The notes: generated from the letters alone by a model not told the origin. A stretch of DNA of 64,000 nucleotides from Gammaproteobacteria bacterium (GCA_009929855.1 RZZN01000004.1:1-64000), one strand, 5' to 3'. Numbered from the stretch's first letter, positions 19,805-33,310 are shown. Made by a program: numbers and translations.

Positions 19805-22465
19805 ATGACAAATAGTTTCGCCGCCAAAGCCACACTCGAGGTTGCTGGTCAGGACTACGAGATCTTTCGACTGGACGCCATCCCCGGCAGTCGTCGTCTA
19901 CCCTTCTCGCTGAAGATCCTCCTGGAGAACCTGCTGCGCAACGAGGACGGGGTCACGGTGACCCGCGGTGACATCGAGGAGCTCGCCCATTGGGATCCCA
20001 AGGCCGAGCCCTCGAAGGAGATCCAGTACCGCCCGGCACGCGTCCTGATGCAAGACTTCACCGGGGTGCCGGCGGTGGTCGATCTCGCGGCGATGCGCGA
20101 TGCCATGCAGGCACTCGGGGGTGACCCCTCCAAGATCAACCCGCTGCAGCCGGCCGAGCTGGTCATCGATCACTCGGTGCAGGTCGATCATTTCGGCTCG
20201 CCAGAGGCCTTCGCCCAGAACGCCGAGCTCGAGTTCGAGCGCAACCAGGAGCGTTACCAATTCCTCAAATGGGGTCAGAAGGCGCTGGACGGCTTCAAGG
20301 TGGTGCCGCCAGACACCGGCATCGTGCACCAGGTCAATATCGAGTACCTGTCGCGGGTGATCTTCCCCAACCCACTCGGTGATCGCACCCAGGCCTATTT
20401 CGACACCTGTGTCGGGACCGACTCACACACCACCATGGTCAACGGCATCGGGGTGCTCGGCTGGGGCGTGGGCGGCATCGAAGCGGAGGCGTCCATGCTG
20501 GGCCAGCCGGTCTCGATGCTGATTCCGAAGGTCGTCGGCTTCAAGCTGACCGGGACGCTGCGCGAAGGGGTGACCGCCACCGACCTGGTGCTGACCATCG
20601 TCGACATGCTGCGCAAGCATGGCGTGGTCGGTAAGTTCGTCGAGTTCTATGGGCCGGCGATCGCGACCCTGCCCATGGGCGAGCGCACCACCATCGCGAA
20701 CATGGGGCCGGAATATGGCGCCACCTGCGGGCTCTTCCCGATCGATCAGGTGACGCTCGACTATCTGCGCTTGACTGGACGGTCCGACTCGCAGATCGCC
20801 CTGGTCGAGGCCTATTGCAAGGCACAGGGGGTTTGGCACACCGCGGACGCGGACGCGGCCGATTATTCGGAGACACTCGCGTTGGATCTCGGTGATGTCG
20901 TGCCCTCGCTGGCCGGGCCCAAGCGTCCGCAGGACCGGGTGCCGCTCACCGCGATGGCGAGCCACTTCCCGGCGGCCCTCGCGGCGCTGAAGAAGGAGCG
21001 CAACCTTCCGGAGAAGGGACCGGCCAAGGCACTGATCGACGGCCAGGAGGTCGAGATCCGCGATGGCTCGATCGTGGTCGCGGCCATCACCTCGTGCACC
21101 AACACGTCCAACCCCAGCGTCATGCTGGCCGCCGGTCTGGTCGCCAAGAAGGCGGCGGCACTGGGTCTGAAGGCCGCGCCCTGGGTCAAGACCTCATTGG
21201 GGCCGGGCTCCATGGCGGTGACCCGTTATCTGGATCGGGCCGGTCTCACCGCGCCGCTGCAGGCTCTCGGTTTCCACAATGTCGGCTATGGCTGCACCGT
21301 CTGTATCGGCAATACGGGCCCCCTGCCCGCCCCGGTCTCCCAGGCGATCGCCGATCACGACCTCTGCGCCGTGTCCATCCTGTCGGGCAATCGTAATTTC
21401 GAGGGCCGCGTCCATGCCGAGGTGCGCATGAACTATCTGGCCAGCCCGCCACTGGTGGTCGCCTATGCGATCGCTGGCCGCATCGATCTCGACCCTCTTC
21501 AGGATCCACTGACCACGGCGCCGAATGGCCAACCCGTCTATCTCAAGGACATCTGGCCGACCCAAGAGGAGGTCAACCAGGCAATCGCGGAGCACGTCAC
21601 GGTTGCCGAGTTCTCGGCCGCCTATGCCGATGTCTATGGTGGCGACGCGCGTTGGCAGTCGCTCGACGTCGCCGCGAGTCAGACCTATGACTGGCCTGAC
21701 TCAACCTATATCCGCAAGCCACCCTATTTCGAGGGCATGACCCTGGAGGTCGAGGCCACGCCCGATATCATCGGCGCGCGCTGTCTCGCGCTGCTTGGCG
21801 ACTCCATCACCACCGACCATATCTCGCCGGCCGGATCGATCAAACCGAGCTCGCCGGCTGGGGCCTATCTGCTCGAAAAGGGTGTGCAGCCCAAGGACTT
21901 CAACAGCCTGGGCTCGCGGCGCGGCAATCACGAGGTGATGATGCGCGGGACCTTCGCCAACATCCGGCTGCGCAACCTGATGGCCCCTGGCACCGAGGGC
22001 GGGGTCACACTGCACCAGCCCAGCGGCGAGCAGCTCTCGATCTTCGACGCGGCCATGCGCTATCAGTCCGAGGGGACGCCAGTGATCGTCATCGCGGGCC
22101 AGGAGTACGGCTCGGGCTCATCGCGCGACTGGGCCGCCAAGGGACCACGACTGTTGGGCGTGCGCGCGGTCATCGCCGAGAGCTACGAGCGCATCCACCG
22201 ATCCAATCTGGTCGGCATGGGGATACTCCCGCTGGAATTCATGCCAGGGGATACCGCCCAATCGCTGGGGCTGACTGGTCGCGAGACCTTCGACATCATC
22301 GGACTCGATGATGCCCGAGCCAAACAGGTCGAGGTCCACGCCACGACACCCGAGGGCAAGGTCACGCGCTTCGACGCCAAGGTCAGGATCGACACCCCGA
22401 ACGAGGTCGACTACTACCGTCATGGCGGGATCCTGCACTATGTGCTGCGCCGACTCGCGGGCTGA
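19805..22465 (+). CDS. acnA: Aconitate hydratase AcnA
   Basis: [24 protein letters not shown]...[28 protein letters not shown]...[13 protein letters not shown]...[17 protein letters not shown]. Start at internal ATG. Confidence 0.97.
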   Translation: MTNSFAAKATLEVAGQDYEIFRLDAIPGSRRLPFSLKILLENLLRNEDGVTVTRGDIEELAHWDPKAEPSKEIQYRPARVLMQDFTGVPAVVDLAAMRDAMQALGGDPSKINPLQPAELVIDHSVQVDHFGSPEAFAQNAELEFERNQERYQFLKWGQKALDGFKVVPPDTGIVHQVNIEYLSRVIFPNPLGDRTQAYFDTCVGTDSHTTMVNGIGVLGWGVGGIEAEASMLGQPVSMLIPKVVGFKLTGTLREGVTATDLVLTIVDMLRKHGVVGKFVEFYGPAIATLPMGERTTIANMGPEYGATCGLFPIDQVTLDYLRLTGRSDSQIALVEAYCKAQGVWHTADADAADYSETLALDLGDVVPSLAGPKRPQDRVPLTAMASHFPAALAALKKERNLPEKGPAKALIDGQEVEIRDGSIVVAAITSCTNTSNPSVMLAAGLVAKKAAALGLKAAPWVKTSLGPGSMAVTRYLDRAGLTAPLQALGFHNVGYGCTVCIGNTGPLPAPVSQAIADHDLCAVSILSGNRNFEGRVHAEVRMNYLASPPLVVAYAIAGRIDLDPLQDPLTTAPNGQPVYLKDIWPTQEEVNQAIAEHVTVAEFSAAYADVYGGDARWQSLDVAASQTYDWPDSTYIRKPPYFEGMTLEVEATPDIIGARCLALLGDSITTDHISPAGSIKPSSPAGAYLLEKGVQPKDFNSLGSRRGNHEVMMRGTFANIRLRNLMAPGTEGGVTLHQPSGEQLSIFDAAMRYQSEGTPVIVIAGQEYGSGSSRDWAAKGPRLLGVRAVIAESYERIHRSNLVGMGILPLEFMPGDTAQSLGLTGRETFDIIGLDDARAKQVEVHATTPEGKVTRFDAKVRIDTPNEVDYYRHGGILHYVLRRLAG

Positions 22466-23977
<1,512 letters not shown>

Positions 23978-24349
23978 GTGTGAGAGGGCCTGCGCCTGCG
24001 ATTCGGCTCATATCTGCACAGCTGGGGCTGAAGCGGGCGCGAGACTCGCGCGAAAACCAACTCGGATGGGAATGGTCACGTGCGACCGCGCTGGGCGATC
24101 ACGCCCAATCGACGGACATCGGAAAGGGAGATAGAGATGCGATGGACAGCGGAGAAGGAGATAAAGGCCGTCCACGCCAAGCTATGAACGGCCATCCGAT
24201 AAGCCCCGATCGGGGGGTGAGGCTTACTGGACCTGGTTGCGCCGGCGCACGGCGCGTCGGCGCTCGGCTGAGATCAGGCCGGGAACGTCATCCTGTTGGA
24301 ATCCGCGTGCGGCCGCTCGCGCGCGAGCGGGACGCCCCGGTCATGGATG

Positions 24350-24922
24350 TCAGCGATTCTCGTACTCGGCGTTGATCACGACACGGCGCTGTTGGACCGA
24401 GAAGGGATCAAAGTCCGGGAGCAGGTCACGCTTGCCGCGGCTCTCGACCGAAACGATGTCGCTCGCGGGAATACCCTGGTTGACCATGTAGTCGCGAATC
24501 GTCTGCGCGCGACGCATGCCGAGGGCCATGTTGTACTCATCCGAGCCCTTGGCATCGGTGTGACCGACCAGCGCGATCTCCTCGCGGGTCGGCGTCGTCT
24601 TGACCTGGGCGATATAGTCGTCGAGACGGCGCAGCTCGTTGTCGTTGACGACGTTCTCGAGCCGATACTTGTCGAATTCGAAGTTCAGTCGAACGGTGAA
24701 TTCCTTCGGCACGGCCGCCACCGCTGGCGCGCAGGGCTCGAGGCCGCCAGGTCCATGGATGCTCTGCCAGCACTCGCCGTAGCCGGTGACCCAACCGGTC
24801 CCCTCAGGCTGGGCCGACCAGAAGTGCTCGTAGTTGTAGTCGGCCAGGGCGACCAGCGGAGAGGCCAGTGACGCAGCCATCGCGAGCGCTGCCAAGCGTG
24901 AGGTCTTTTTCTGTTTGCGCAT
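24350..24922 (-). CDS. OmpA-family outer membrane protein
   Basis: Signal peptide MRKQKKTSRLAALAMAASLASPLVALA; OmpA_C-like FEFDKYRLENVVNDNELRRLDDYIAQV...GHTDAKGSDEYNMALGMRRAQTIRDYMV...ESRGKRDLLP. Confidence 0.9.
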   Translation of the reverse strand: MRKQKKTSRLAALAMAASLASPLVALADYNYEHFWSAQPEGTGWVTGYGECWQSIHGPGGLEPCAPAVAAVPKEFTVRLNFEFDKYRLENVVNDNELRRLDDYIAQVKTTPTREEIALVGHTDAKGSDEYNMALGMRRAQTIRDYMVNQGIPASDIVSVESRGKRDLLPDFDPFSVQQRRVVINAEYENR

Positions 24923-25359
24923 CTTTACTTTACCTATTGAGGTGGGTGGATGATGATTCGATCTCGGCCGTCGACCGACGTTGGACGACATGTCAGTAAA
25001 AAACAACAGCGTCTTGGTTTAATCGCTCGTTCGCCGTAAGTCCGCACCCATCATCGGTCGTCACCGGTCGTTTATCAAGCTCGACATGGACCGACAGACC
25101 GCACTGAGGACAACAGTATTTTAGCCTACAACAGGAACAAAAGCGCAACTTTTTTCAGCCCGCGATACATATTTGCAACGACCAGCACCTTAGATACCAC
25201 AAGCGGCCTGTTCAAAGAGGCTCCATGCCAGCCCGAGTGGCGCGGGAATGACACTTGAGCCGAGCGCGCCGGTACGCGGCACACCATCGAGCCGGTGCCA
25301 GCGCGCACGTTGGGGATGGCGAGACGCGCGCTCGGTCGGGCCAGACCCGAGGCGGCGCA

Positions 25360-26343
25360 TCAGATCTCGGCGACCACCTTGTCATAGAATGACAGAAAGT
25401 CGTCCGGGGTCGCGCCCTCGCGCCATTCGATCGCCGCGCGCGGGTGCTGATTGAGCTGTCCAGTGATGTTGTAGGGGATGGACGGACCCCAATCGAGCGT
25501 CTGACGGAGCGGCAACAGATGGTGCTGAATGACCTCGATGATCGGGCGGACGTTGAACTTTGGATTGCGCAGGAAGCCCAGCAAGAGCTCGGTGTGACAA
25601 TTGCCGGCACCCCGGCCAAAACCAAAGATCGTCGAATCGACACGATTGCAACCCAGGATGATCGCCTCGATGGTATTGGCGAACGCCAACTGAAGGTTGT
25701 TGTGGGCATGGATTCCGATCTCCATGCCCGTCCCCTTCAGTGCATCACTGTATTTGTGATAGAGCCGGTCGACCTGCTCGCGATAGAGATAACCGAAGCT
25801 GTCGACGATCACCATGGTGCTCGCCGGTGTCGTGGCGATCGCCTCGAGCACGGTATCGATCTCGGCCTCGGTGAGATTGGAGACCGCCATGAGGTTCGCG
25901 GTCGTCTCGTAGCCCAGCTCGGTGGCGTGGCGAATCATGTCGACCGCCTCCGAGACCTGATGGGCATAGAAGGCGACACGGATCATCGAGAGCACACTCT
26001 CGCTGGCAGGATCGAGCTGGGTCTGCCAGTCGCTCTTGCCTGCATCGGCCATGGCCGCGAGCTTCAAGCCGCTCGTCGCGGGATCATGATCACCGACGAT
26101 ACGACGCAGATCCGATTCATCGCAGTGCCGCCAAGGGCCGAACTTGTCCCGCGGAAAGATCCGCGGAGAATTCTTGTAGCCGATCTCCATGTAATCGATA
26201 CCCGCGGCAAGGCAGGCCCGATAGAGCGCGGAGACGAGCGCGTCGCTGAACTGGTGGGCATTGACGAGCCCACCGTCACGAACGGTGCAATCGAGCACCT
26301 TCAGCTCGGGGCGATAGGTGATCCAGGGGGCCTTGTTGGACAT
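25360..26343 (-). CDS. HMGL-like aldolase catalytic domain protein
   Basis: LKVLDCTVRDGGLVNAHQFSDALVSALYRACLAAGIDYMEIGYKNS...GIHAHNNLQLAFANTIEAIILGCNRVDSTIFGFGRGAGNCHTELLLGFL. Confidence 0.82.
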   Translation of the reverse strand: MSNKAPWITYRPELKVLDCTVRDGGLVNAHQFSDALVSALYRACLAAGIDYMEIGYKNSPRIFPRDKFGPWRHCDESDLRRIVGDHDPATSGLKLAAMADAGKSDWQTQLDPASESVLSMIRVAFYAHQVSEAVDMIRHATELGYETTANLMAVSNLTEAEIDTVLEAIATTPASTMVIVDSFGYLYREQVDRLYHKYSDALKGTGMEIGIHAHNNLQLAFANTIEAIILGCNRVDSTIFGFGRGAGNCHTELLLGFLRNPKFNVRPIIEVIQHHLLPLRQTLDWGPSIPYNITGQLNQHPRAAIEWREGATPDDFLSFYDKVVAEI

Positions 26344-26458
26344 CGATTCAGTCTCCTGAGAATCAAGATTGATCGCGCATTGTGCTGCGCTCGCGGCTTG
26401 CGAGCAAACCCCATTCGACAGAGGGTCCCGGTCGGTGTCGCGCGAGGTCGGCGTGTGC

Positions 26459-27082
26459 TCAGCGCGGCCCCTCGTCGGGCGCCACCGTGAGCGCCATGCG
26501 TACCAGTTCGGCGAGTGAATCGGCCCGCATCTTCTCCATGACGCGCGCGCGATGGGCCTCGACCGTCTTGGCACTGACACCAAGCGCGGCGGCGATATCC
26601 TTGTTCGACTTGCCGTCGGTCACCATCGCCATGACCTCGTGTTCGCGCGGGGTCAGCTGAGCGAGACGCGCCGCAATCTCGGCGCGCGCCGCCCGATTGG
26701 CGCGATGGCGCTCATCAGACTCGAGCGCTCGGCGGATACTGCGCAGCAGATCCTCGTCATGGAAGGGCTTCTCGATGAAATCGACGGCACCAGACTTCAT
26801 CGCCTTCACCGCCATTGGCACATCCCCGTGCCCGGTGATGATGATGACAGGTATCCGATAACCCGCCTGTTCCAAGTGTGCTTGCAGCTCCAGCCCGCTC
26901 ATCCCCGGCATGCGCACATCGAGCAACAGACAACCGGCGCGCCCTGGGTAGTAGCCGGCCAGGAAGTCGGCGGCGGATTCATAGGTCCGCACTGACATGC
27001 CAGTGGATTCGATCAGCCACTGCAGCGAGGTCCTCATGGCTTGGTCATCATCGACGACGAAAACGGTGGATTCATTGGTCAT
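26459..27082 (-). CDS. FixJ/TodT-type two-component response regulator (REC plus LuxR HTH)
   Basis: VFVVDDDQAMRTSLQWLIESTG...CLLLDVRMPGMSGLELQ...LTPREHEVMAMVTDGKSNKDIAAALGVSAKTVEAHRARVMEKM. Confidence 0.93.
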   Translation of the reverse strand: MTNESTVFVVDDDQAMRTSLQWLIESTGMSVRTYESAADFLAGYYPGRAGCLLLDVRMPGMSGLELQAHLEQAGYRIPVIIITGHGDVPMAVKAMKSGAVDFIEKPFHDEDLLRSIRRALESDERHRANRAARAEIAARLAQLTPREHEVMAMVTDGKSNKDIAAALGVSAKTVEAHRARVMEKMRADSLAELVRMALTVAPDEGPR

Positions 27083-29670
27083 GTCAGATTCTCCAGCGGC
27101 TCGCCCTCCAGCGCCTCGGACGAGGTGGCCTCGGCCAGTGGGAGCGAGACATAAAAGGTCGACCCGACTCCGAGCTCGGATTCGGCCCACACGCGCCCCT
27201 CGTGATTTTCCACGATCGTTTGGCTGATGGCCAAGCCCATGCCCATCCCCCCCTCCTTGGTCGTGAAGAAGGGATGGAAGAGCCGTTGGAAACGCTCGGC
27301 GCTCATGCCGACGCCCCAATCGCGAACCGCGACCAGGGCTTGACCGGCCAGTACGCTGGTGCTGATCGACAGGTGACGACGCTCAGCGTCGATGTCCTGG
27401 AGGGCGTCGATCGCGTTGCGCACGAGATTGAGTAGGACCTGCTCGATCTGGACCAGATCGACATGGACCATGATCGGGCTGGGGCGCAGATCCAGCTCGA
27501 TCTGGAGTCCAATGCGGCTGGTCTCCAGCTCGATGAAGGAGCAGACCTCGCGCACCAGGTGATTGAGATCGACATCGGCACGACTGGGTGGCTGTTTCCC
27601 GACCAGGGCACGCAGCCGACGGATGATCTCGCTCGCGCGCTGCGCCTGCGCCGTGATCTGTCCCATGGCCCCGACCAGCTCACCAATGTTGGGGTTGAGG
27701 CTCTGCAATCGGCGACTACAGCCATTGGCATAGTTGACGATCGCCGAGAGCGGCTGATTGAGCTCATGGGCGATCCCGGTGGCCATCTCACCCATGGTGC
27801 TGAGCCGGCAGACATGGACGAGCTCGGCCTGATGCTGGCGCGCCTCTTGCTCGGCACGACGCACCGCCGTGGTCTCGCGCGCATAGATGTTGAGGTAACC
27901 CAAATCACGGATCGGCGCGAACAGGAGCGAATAGACCTGACCGGCCACCTCCAGCTCGCGCTCGCGGGGCGCGCCGGTCTCCAGCGCCTGGATGACCTCC
28001 TCCATCCAGGCATCCGGCAATCGGTCACCCGGCTCAGCCTCCCAAGCCAGCAACAGTGGGCGGCTGGTCCGGTTGGCATACACGATGACCCCAGTATCGG
28101 TCACGCGCAGGATGGGATTGGGGCTTTCACTGACAAAGCGCGCGAGACTCTTGATCTCCTGCTCGCTCTGCTTGCGCGCGGTGATATCGTGGATGTAGAG
28201 GGTCACGAAGCGCTCAGCCTCCAGATCGATCGGGACGATCGAGAGCTCGACTGGAATCTCGGCATCCTCCTGCCCTCTGGCGACCAGCTCCCCCCGCCCC
28301 TGTGGCTCACGGTATCTGTGGCGCGAGCGATCGAGCAGGCGCTGGAAGGCCGGACGCGCGATCTCGGGTAAACAATGCTCCGCGAACACGAGCCCATGCG
28401 CGGCCCGCCGCTCGATGCCGAACATCCGCTCGGCGGCCGGATTGAACTCGATGATCCGCCCCGCCTGGTCGAGCGTCACCACGGCATCGAGCGAGGCCTC
28501 CATGACCGCGGCCTTGAGCGCCTCGCTCTCACGCATCTCGGCCTGATGGCGCATGCTCATCTCCTCGCGCGCCTTCAGCACCAACTGGGTGAAATGCTGG
28601 ATCCATTCCTCGAGGAGCAGCAGCTGGTTGCCGGCGCGTTGGAAGCCTGGCTCGGGGATGCCCAGCGCGCGCTGGGAGAAGCGGGTCATCCGTTTGAGCA
28701 CGGCATTGAGTCGCGATGACACCAAATAGATGAGCGCGGTGAACACCAAGACGAAGACCACGGCCGCGATCCCTCGTTGACGACGCTCGAAGATCCGGAC
28801 ATGCCGCGACATCTTCTCGACCGCGCTGTGCGGAACGAAGGTCGCGAACAATACGTGTGACTCGACCCCCTCGTACTCGGGCAATGACTGGGAGGTGATC
28901 AGAAAGCGCCGTGCCAGCTCGGTGAGATGGCTGCCTGGCTCGAGGCTGTTGGAATCGACACTCGCGATGATCCGCTGATCATCTCCATCGACCAAGGCCA
29001 CCGCCGCACGCTCGACCACAAGACCTCGTTGCGAAGAGGCGAGAAACGCATCATCGATCGGCACCAGCACCACCAGGTAGCCCATCGCATATCCGCCGGC
29101 ATCCTCAATGGCATCAGTGCTCAACAGATAGATTCGCTCATCGAGTCGCTCGATGACCGAGCGGACCTCGCGGACATCGAGCAGCCGCTGCGAGACTTGG
29201 GAGGAGATCTCCGCAGGCAGGGCATCCGCGCCGGACTGGAAGATCTCGCGAATCCGGCCGCGTTGGTCGGTCAGCAGGATATGACTCGGGGCGGTGAGTG
29301 GCTGCCGATCGAAGAAATCGGACAACCATTGAGGCTGGAAGTCGGTGTAGATGATGGGTTCAAGCACATCATCCTCGAACCAGAAGAGCGGCTCCAGATA
29401 CGCGGCGAGCTGGCGATGGTTGGCTAGGAGCCGAGTGGTCGCGGCATAGTTGGAAAGATAACGGTCGAACCGGATCAGACTCTCTCGGGCACGCTGCTCG
29501 AGCTGTGCCTGAAGCTCCTGATCGAAGATCTTCGCCACCTGACGCCCCTGGACCTGATCCAACAGCGCCCACACCGCGACCCCGACGGCCAGGCCGATCA
29601 AGATCGCGATCAGCGGCATGGGCACATGACGCAAGAGCCGAAACAGGATGGACTTGACAGAGATTTGCAT
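27079..29670 (-). CDS. Membrane-bound sensor histidine kinase with PAS domains
   Basis: Two N-terminal TMs flanking a periplasmic sensor region, PAS, HisKA GEMATGIAHELNQPLSAIVNYANG, HATPase GVGMSAERFQRLFHPFFTTKEGGMGMGLAIS; stop overlaps the regulator start. Confidence 0.93.
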   Translation of the reverse strand: MQISVKSILFRLLRHVPMPLIAILIGLAVGVAVWALLDQVQGRQVAKIFDQELQAQLEQRARESLIRFDRYLSNYAATTRLLANHRQLAAYLEPLFWFEDDVLEPIIYTDFQPQWLSDFFDRQPLTAPSHILLTDQRGRIREIFQSGADALPAEISSQVSQRLLDVREVRSVIERLDERIYLLSTDAIEDAGGYAMGYLVVLVPIDDAFLASSQRGLVVERAAVALVDGDDQRIIASVDSNSLEPGSHLTELARRFLITSQSLPEYEGVESHVLFATFVPHSAVEKMSRHVRIFERRQRGIAAVVFVLVFTALIYLVSSRLNAVLKRMTRFSQRALGIPEPGFQRAGNQLLLLEEWIQHFTQLVLKAREEMSMRHQAEMRESEALKAAVMEASLDAVVTLDQAGRIIEFNPAAERMFGIERRAAHGLVFAEHCLPEIARPAFQRLLDRSRHRYREPQGRGELVARGQEDAEIPVELSIVPIDLEAERFVTLYIHDITARKQSEQEIKSLARFVSESPNPILRVTDTGVIVYANRTSRPLLLAWEAEPGDRLPDAWMEEVIQALETGAPRERELEVAGQVYSLLFAPIRDLGYLNIYARETTAVRRAEQEARQHQAELVHVCRLSTMGEMATGIAHELNQPLSAIVNYANGCSRRLQSLNPNIGELVGAMGQITAQAQRASEIIRRLRALVGKQPPSRADVDLNHLVREVCSFIELETSRIGLQIELDLRPSPIMVHVDLVQIEQVLLNLVRNAIDALQDIDAERRHLSISTSVLAGQALVAVRDWGVGMSAERFQRLFHPFFTTKEGGMGMGLAISQTIVENHEGRVWAESELGVGSTFYVSLPLAEATSSEALEGEPLENLT

Positions 29671-29762
29671 GGGTTTCTGCTAAGCTGTGACCCGGCCGTG
29701 GAGTCTCCCGCCCGGCCCCTGCACACCCGGCCTAAGACGATCGTTTCTATCGGACCCAGATC

Positions 29763-30278
29763 ATGGACTTCGACATCAGTCTTGCCAAGGTTCCCTCGCT
29801 GGGGCGGCGCATCGGCGCGCTCCTCTATGACAGCACGCTGTTGCTCGGTGTTCTGATCCTGGCCCTGATGCTGGTCGTCATCCCCTATGGTCTGCTCACC
29901 GGCACCACGCCCGACGGGCACCCAGTGTCACTGCTCCTGATGCGACTCTACCTGCTCGGGATCATCGGTGGGTTCTATGTCTTCTTCTGGAGCCGCGGCG
30001 GGCAGACGCTCGGCATGCGCGCCTGGCGTTTCCGCGTCATCCGCGATGACGGGACCAACCTGAGCGGACGGGATGCGCTGAGGCGTCTCGGCTGGGCGAC
30101 CCTGAGCCTAGCGCCGGCAGGGATTGGTCTATGGTGGAGTCTGATCGATCGCGATGGACTCGCCTGGCATGACCGACGCTCCCGAACCCGGCTGGTCATG
30201 TTGCAACGCCAGAGCGCCACCACGACTGGAGGCACGCCCCGCCGGTCCGGCGGATCGACCGCGTCGGCGGACACCTGA
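29763..30278 (+). CDS. RDD-family membrane protein
   Basis: SLGRRIGALLYDSTLLLGVLILAL...GGQTLGMRAWRFRVIRDDGTNLSGRDALRRL. Confidence 0.88.
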   Translation: MDFDISLAKVPSLGRRIGALLYDSTLLLGVLILALMLVVIPYGLLTGTTPDGHPVSLLLMRLYLLGIIGGFYVFFWSRGGQTLGMRAWRFRVIRDDGTNLSGRDALRRLGWATLSLAPAGIGLWWSLIDRDGLAWHDRRSRTRLVMLQRQSATTTGGTPRRSGGSTASADT

Positions 30279-30297
30279 ATCCCCGTCAGCCGGCTGG

Positions 30298-31290
30298 TCA
30301 AGTCGGCGAGTGGCCGCTCTTCTGCAGTGCGTGAGCCTGCCGATCGGCATGATAGGACGAGCGCACCAGGGGAGCACTGGCCACGCTGGCAAATCCCATG
30401 GACTCGGCCAGGTGGCGCAGTGCATCGAACTCATCCGGCGTCCAGTAGCGTTGAACCGGGTAATGCTCGCGGCTCGGCTGGAGATACTGGCCCAACGTCA
30501 ACATGTCGCACGCATGATCACGCAGGTCGCTGAGTGTTTCCTCGACTTCCTGGATGGTCTCGCCAAGACCGAGCATGAGTCCCGACTTGGTCGGGACGCT
30601 CGGATGTGCCGCCTTGAACGCGCTCAAGAGATTCAGTGAGCCGGCATAATCGGCACCTGGTCGCGCCCGTGGATAGAGTCGCGGAACGGTCTCGAGGTTA
30701 TGGTTGAAGACATCCGGCTTGGCCATGTCGATGAATTGCTCGATGGCGAGCGCCGCGCGACCGCGAAAATCAGGCACCAGCACCTCGATCCTGATACGCG
30801 GCGAGCGGGCTCGAATCGCGCGCAAGCAGGCGGCAAAATGACCCGCCCCACCATCGCGCAGATCATCCCGGTCGACCGAGGTCACCACCACGTAACTCAG
30901 ATCCATGGCCGCGATCGACTCGGCGAGACGCCGCGGCTCGTCAGGATCGGGCGGCAGTGGTCGACCGTGCGCGACATCGCAGAACGGACAGCGCCGAGTG
31001 CAGATGTCGCCTAGGATCATTAAGGTCGCCGTGCCGTGACTGAAGCACTCCCCAAGATTTGGGCACATGGCCTCCTCACAGACGGTCACTAGACCACGTT
31101 CGCGCAGCAAGCGTTTGATGCGGGTCACGCCTTCGCCGACCGGGGCACGAGCACGGATCCAGTCGGGCTTACGCTGGATGGCCGGCGCCGGTTCGATCTT
31201 GATCGGAATGCGCGAGACCTTGTCTGATCCGCGTTGGTGGGTCTCGGGCGTCGCGCGTGACGGCGCGGTGAGACGATCCTCAGAGGTCAT
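30298..31290 (-). CDS. lipA: Lipoyl synthase
   Basis: [41 protein letters not shown] radical SAM signature. Confidence 0.96.
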   Translation of the reverse strand: MTSEDRLTAPSRATPETHQRGSDKVSRIPIKIEPAPAIQRKPDWIRARAPVGEGVTRIKRLLRERGLVTVCEEAMCPNLGECFSHGTATLMILGDICTRRCPFCDVAHGRPLPPDPDEPRRLAESIAAMDLSYVVVTSVDRDDLRDGGAGHFAACLRAIRARSPRIRIEVLVPDFRGRAALAIEQFIDMAKPDVFNHNLETVPRLYPRARPGADYAGSLNLLSAFKAAHPSVPTKSGLMLGLGETIQEVEETLSDLRDHACDMLTLGQYLQPSREHYPVQRYWTPDEFDALRHLAESMGFASVASAPLVRSSYHADRQAHALQKSGHSPT

Positions 31291-31359
31291 GATCGCGAAT
31301 GTCCATGGTGCGGCCAGTACAATGTCTCGATGGCGAATCTTCGACACCCGATGTTGGTG

Positions 31360-31956
31360 TCAGTCGACCGGCGCTGGATGAGCCACGTCCGAGAAGAGTC
31401 GTTCCATCAAGAGGCGAAACCATGGCGTGAACCATGCGGGGCGCCGGGCAATCGCCTCCCGAACATGTGGAATCGACATCCAGCGCCATGCGCCGATCTC
31501 GGCGGGATCAGGTCGCGGATCACCGGTATGGAAGCCGAAGAAGATGTGCAGATATTCATGCTCGATCAGGCCGGAGGTCTGATCCTCGGCGCGATAGACG
31601 AGTTGAGTCCGCTCACCGAGGGGAACTCGGATGCCAAATTCCTCTTTCAGGCGACGACCAGCCGCTCCGTCGGTCGACTCACCAGGACGCGGATGCCCAC
31701 AGCAAGTGTTTGACCAGCGCGTCGCAAAGTGATACTTACAGTCAGCACGACGCTGCAACAGCAGGCGGTCACGTGTATCGAACACCAAGACGGAGAAGGC
31801 ACGATGGAGTTGACCGTCATGATGGACGGCAAGTTTCGCGGCCGAGCCAAGCTCGCGATCCTGCTCATCGACGAGGATGACCTCTTCACGGGCCTCGCGT
31901 TGCGCATGTCGCTCCAGAGCATCGGGAGCCAAGGGTAGGACGATTCTGGCGCTCAA
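31360..31956 (-). CDS. idi: Isopentenyl-diphosphate delta-isomerase, type 1 (Nudix)
   Basis: EEVILVDEQDRELGSAAKLAVHHDGQLHRAFSVLVFD...WSNTCCGHPRPGE...EHEYLHIFFG. Confidence 0.94.
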   Translation of the reverse strand: MSARIVLPLAPDALERHAQREAREEVILVDEQDRELGSAAKLAVHHDGQLHRAFSVLVFDTRDRLLLQRRADCKYHFATRWSNTCCGHPRPGESTDGAAGRRLKEEFGIRVPLGERTQLVYRAEDQTSGLIEHEYLHIFFGFHTGDPRPDPAEIGAWRWMSIPHVREAIARRPAWFTPWFRLLMERLFSDVAHPAPVD

Positions 31957-32014
31957 TCACGACCTCCAACCACACGGGCCAAACCTGACGATTTGGGGAC
32001 ACTTCCAACCGAAC

Positions 32015-33307
32015 TCAACCAAATGTCGCGAGCGCCGCCGCCAGCTCAGGATGATCACGTGCATGCTCCTCGATCGCCACGCCAGCAGCGATGGCTGACC
32101 ATGCTTGCCGGATACTGGCCGCGCCACCCCGCGGACCCTGTGGATGCCCGAAGACCCCACGACCCGGGACGAAACCAAAATCACGGGTTCCAACCTTCTC
32201 GTGGAGATTTTTCAAGGTGCCCGCCCAATCGCTTCCACCTGGAACGGGTAGACTTGGGGCAAGTCCTCCCAGCGGCTCGAGACAGGCGTGTACATTGCCG
32301 CACACCTCGTCATCCGTCATCATCATGCGCTGACCGAAACCGGGCATGATGATGACATCGAATCCGGCCAGACGCTGCAGCTTCGTCATCACCCGTGTGC
32401 TGACACCGAATCCATCGAGACGACTCATGGCCGCGATCATCGGAAAATGCGCAACGAGCGGCACTCGACTCTTAGCGGACAACATCCGAGCGGCGCTCAG
32501 CCCGACCGGCAATGCGTTCAGCATCACCGCATTCGCGCCATTGGCAACCGCCAGGTCATGCAGCTCGACCAAACGCTCCACCTCATCGGTGATATTGGCC
32601 AGGTAGAGCTTGGGAACCCCGGTCTGCGCCTCGGCGCGACGGCGCGCCTCACCCAGGGCCCGCGTGCGGTCGGCCAAGCTGCACCAGGGTGTATCGCAGA
32701 GCATCTCGTCATCCTTGGCAACATCGAGTCCGCCCAGCCAACCCGCGAGTGCCAATTCGGCCATGGACTGAGGATCGAGTCCGATGTTTGGTTTGATGAC
32801 TCCAAAAAAGATCGGCCGATCGTCGACCTGGAGCAGATCACGCAATCCGGCGACACCAAACCGTGGCCCGCGAAAGGAGGCAAGATAGCTTTCCGGGAAG
32901 TCGATGTCCAGGAGCTTGACAGCCGGGATACCAGGCGTGAAGAAGGTTCCCTCGCCGCAGACGGCACTGAGCAGATTCGGGATCCGGGCGCCGAAATTTC
33001 GGTGCGGATGGGCGATGCGCACGCGACAGACCTGGACTGGTCCAGACCCTGGCAAACTCAAGCCGAGACTGAATTCGGCGCGCGTCCCGAGCACATCGAG
33101 TGCGACAGCCTTGGCACCATGACGCGCACGCAGATCCTCGGTCGAGCCGACACGCCTCCACTGGGCCGTCGATTGCTCGGAACAAAAATGAGCAACCGCC
33201 ACCTGGGGGTCGCCACGACATTCAAGTTCATAATCGAGCCAGAGATAGTCCTCCTGATCCAGCGCCGCGGGATCCGCAAAAAAACCATCGATGTCGGCGG
33301 CCTGCAT
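32015..33307 (-). CDS. RuBisCO-like protein (form IV RLP)
   Basis: RuBisCO large-subunit fold signatures: [59 protein letters not shown]. Residues essential for carboxylation are not conserved (KPK is KPN; no recognisable loop 6 Lys). Confidence 0.93.
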   Translation of the reverse strand: MQAADIDGFFADPAALDQEDYLWLDYELECRGDPQVAVAHFCSEQSTAQWRRVGSTEDLRARHGAKAVALDVLGTRAEFSLGLSLPGSGPVQVCRVRIAHPHRNFGARIPNLLSAVCGEGTFFTPGIPAVKLLDIDFPESYLASFRGPRFGVAGLRDLLQVDDRPIFFGVIKPNIGLDPQSMAELALAGWLGGLDVAKDDEMLCDTPWCSLADRTRALGEARRRAEAQTGVPKLYLANITDEVERLVELHDLAVANGANAVMLNALPVGLSAARMLSAKSRVPLVAHFPMIAAMSRLDGFGVSTRVMTKLQRLAGFDVIIMPGFGQRMMMTDDEVCGNVHACLEPLGGLAPSLPVPGGSDWAGTLKNLHEKVGTRDFGFVPGRGVFGHPQGPRGGAASIRQAWSAIAAGVAIEEHARDHPELAAALATFG

Positions 33308-33310
33308 GCA

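Noticed and set aside
24200-24226. TAAGCC...GGCTTA with internal CCCCGATCGGGG between purB and the OmpA gene
   Set aside because: Possible shared terminator between convergent genes, but stem geometry is ambiguous and there is no T-tract; left uncalled.
24991-25008. Isolated TGT-N12-ACA (TGTCAGTAAAAAACAACA) upstream of the OmpA-family gene
   Set aside because: A six-base specification is expected about once per 4 kb by chance; no paired site at 8-bp spacing.
32015-33307. Active RuBisCO (form I/II/III)
   Set aside because: Missing residues needed for carboxylation (KPK motif altered, no recognisable loop 6 Lys), and no small subunit nearby.
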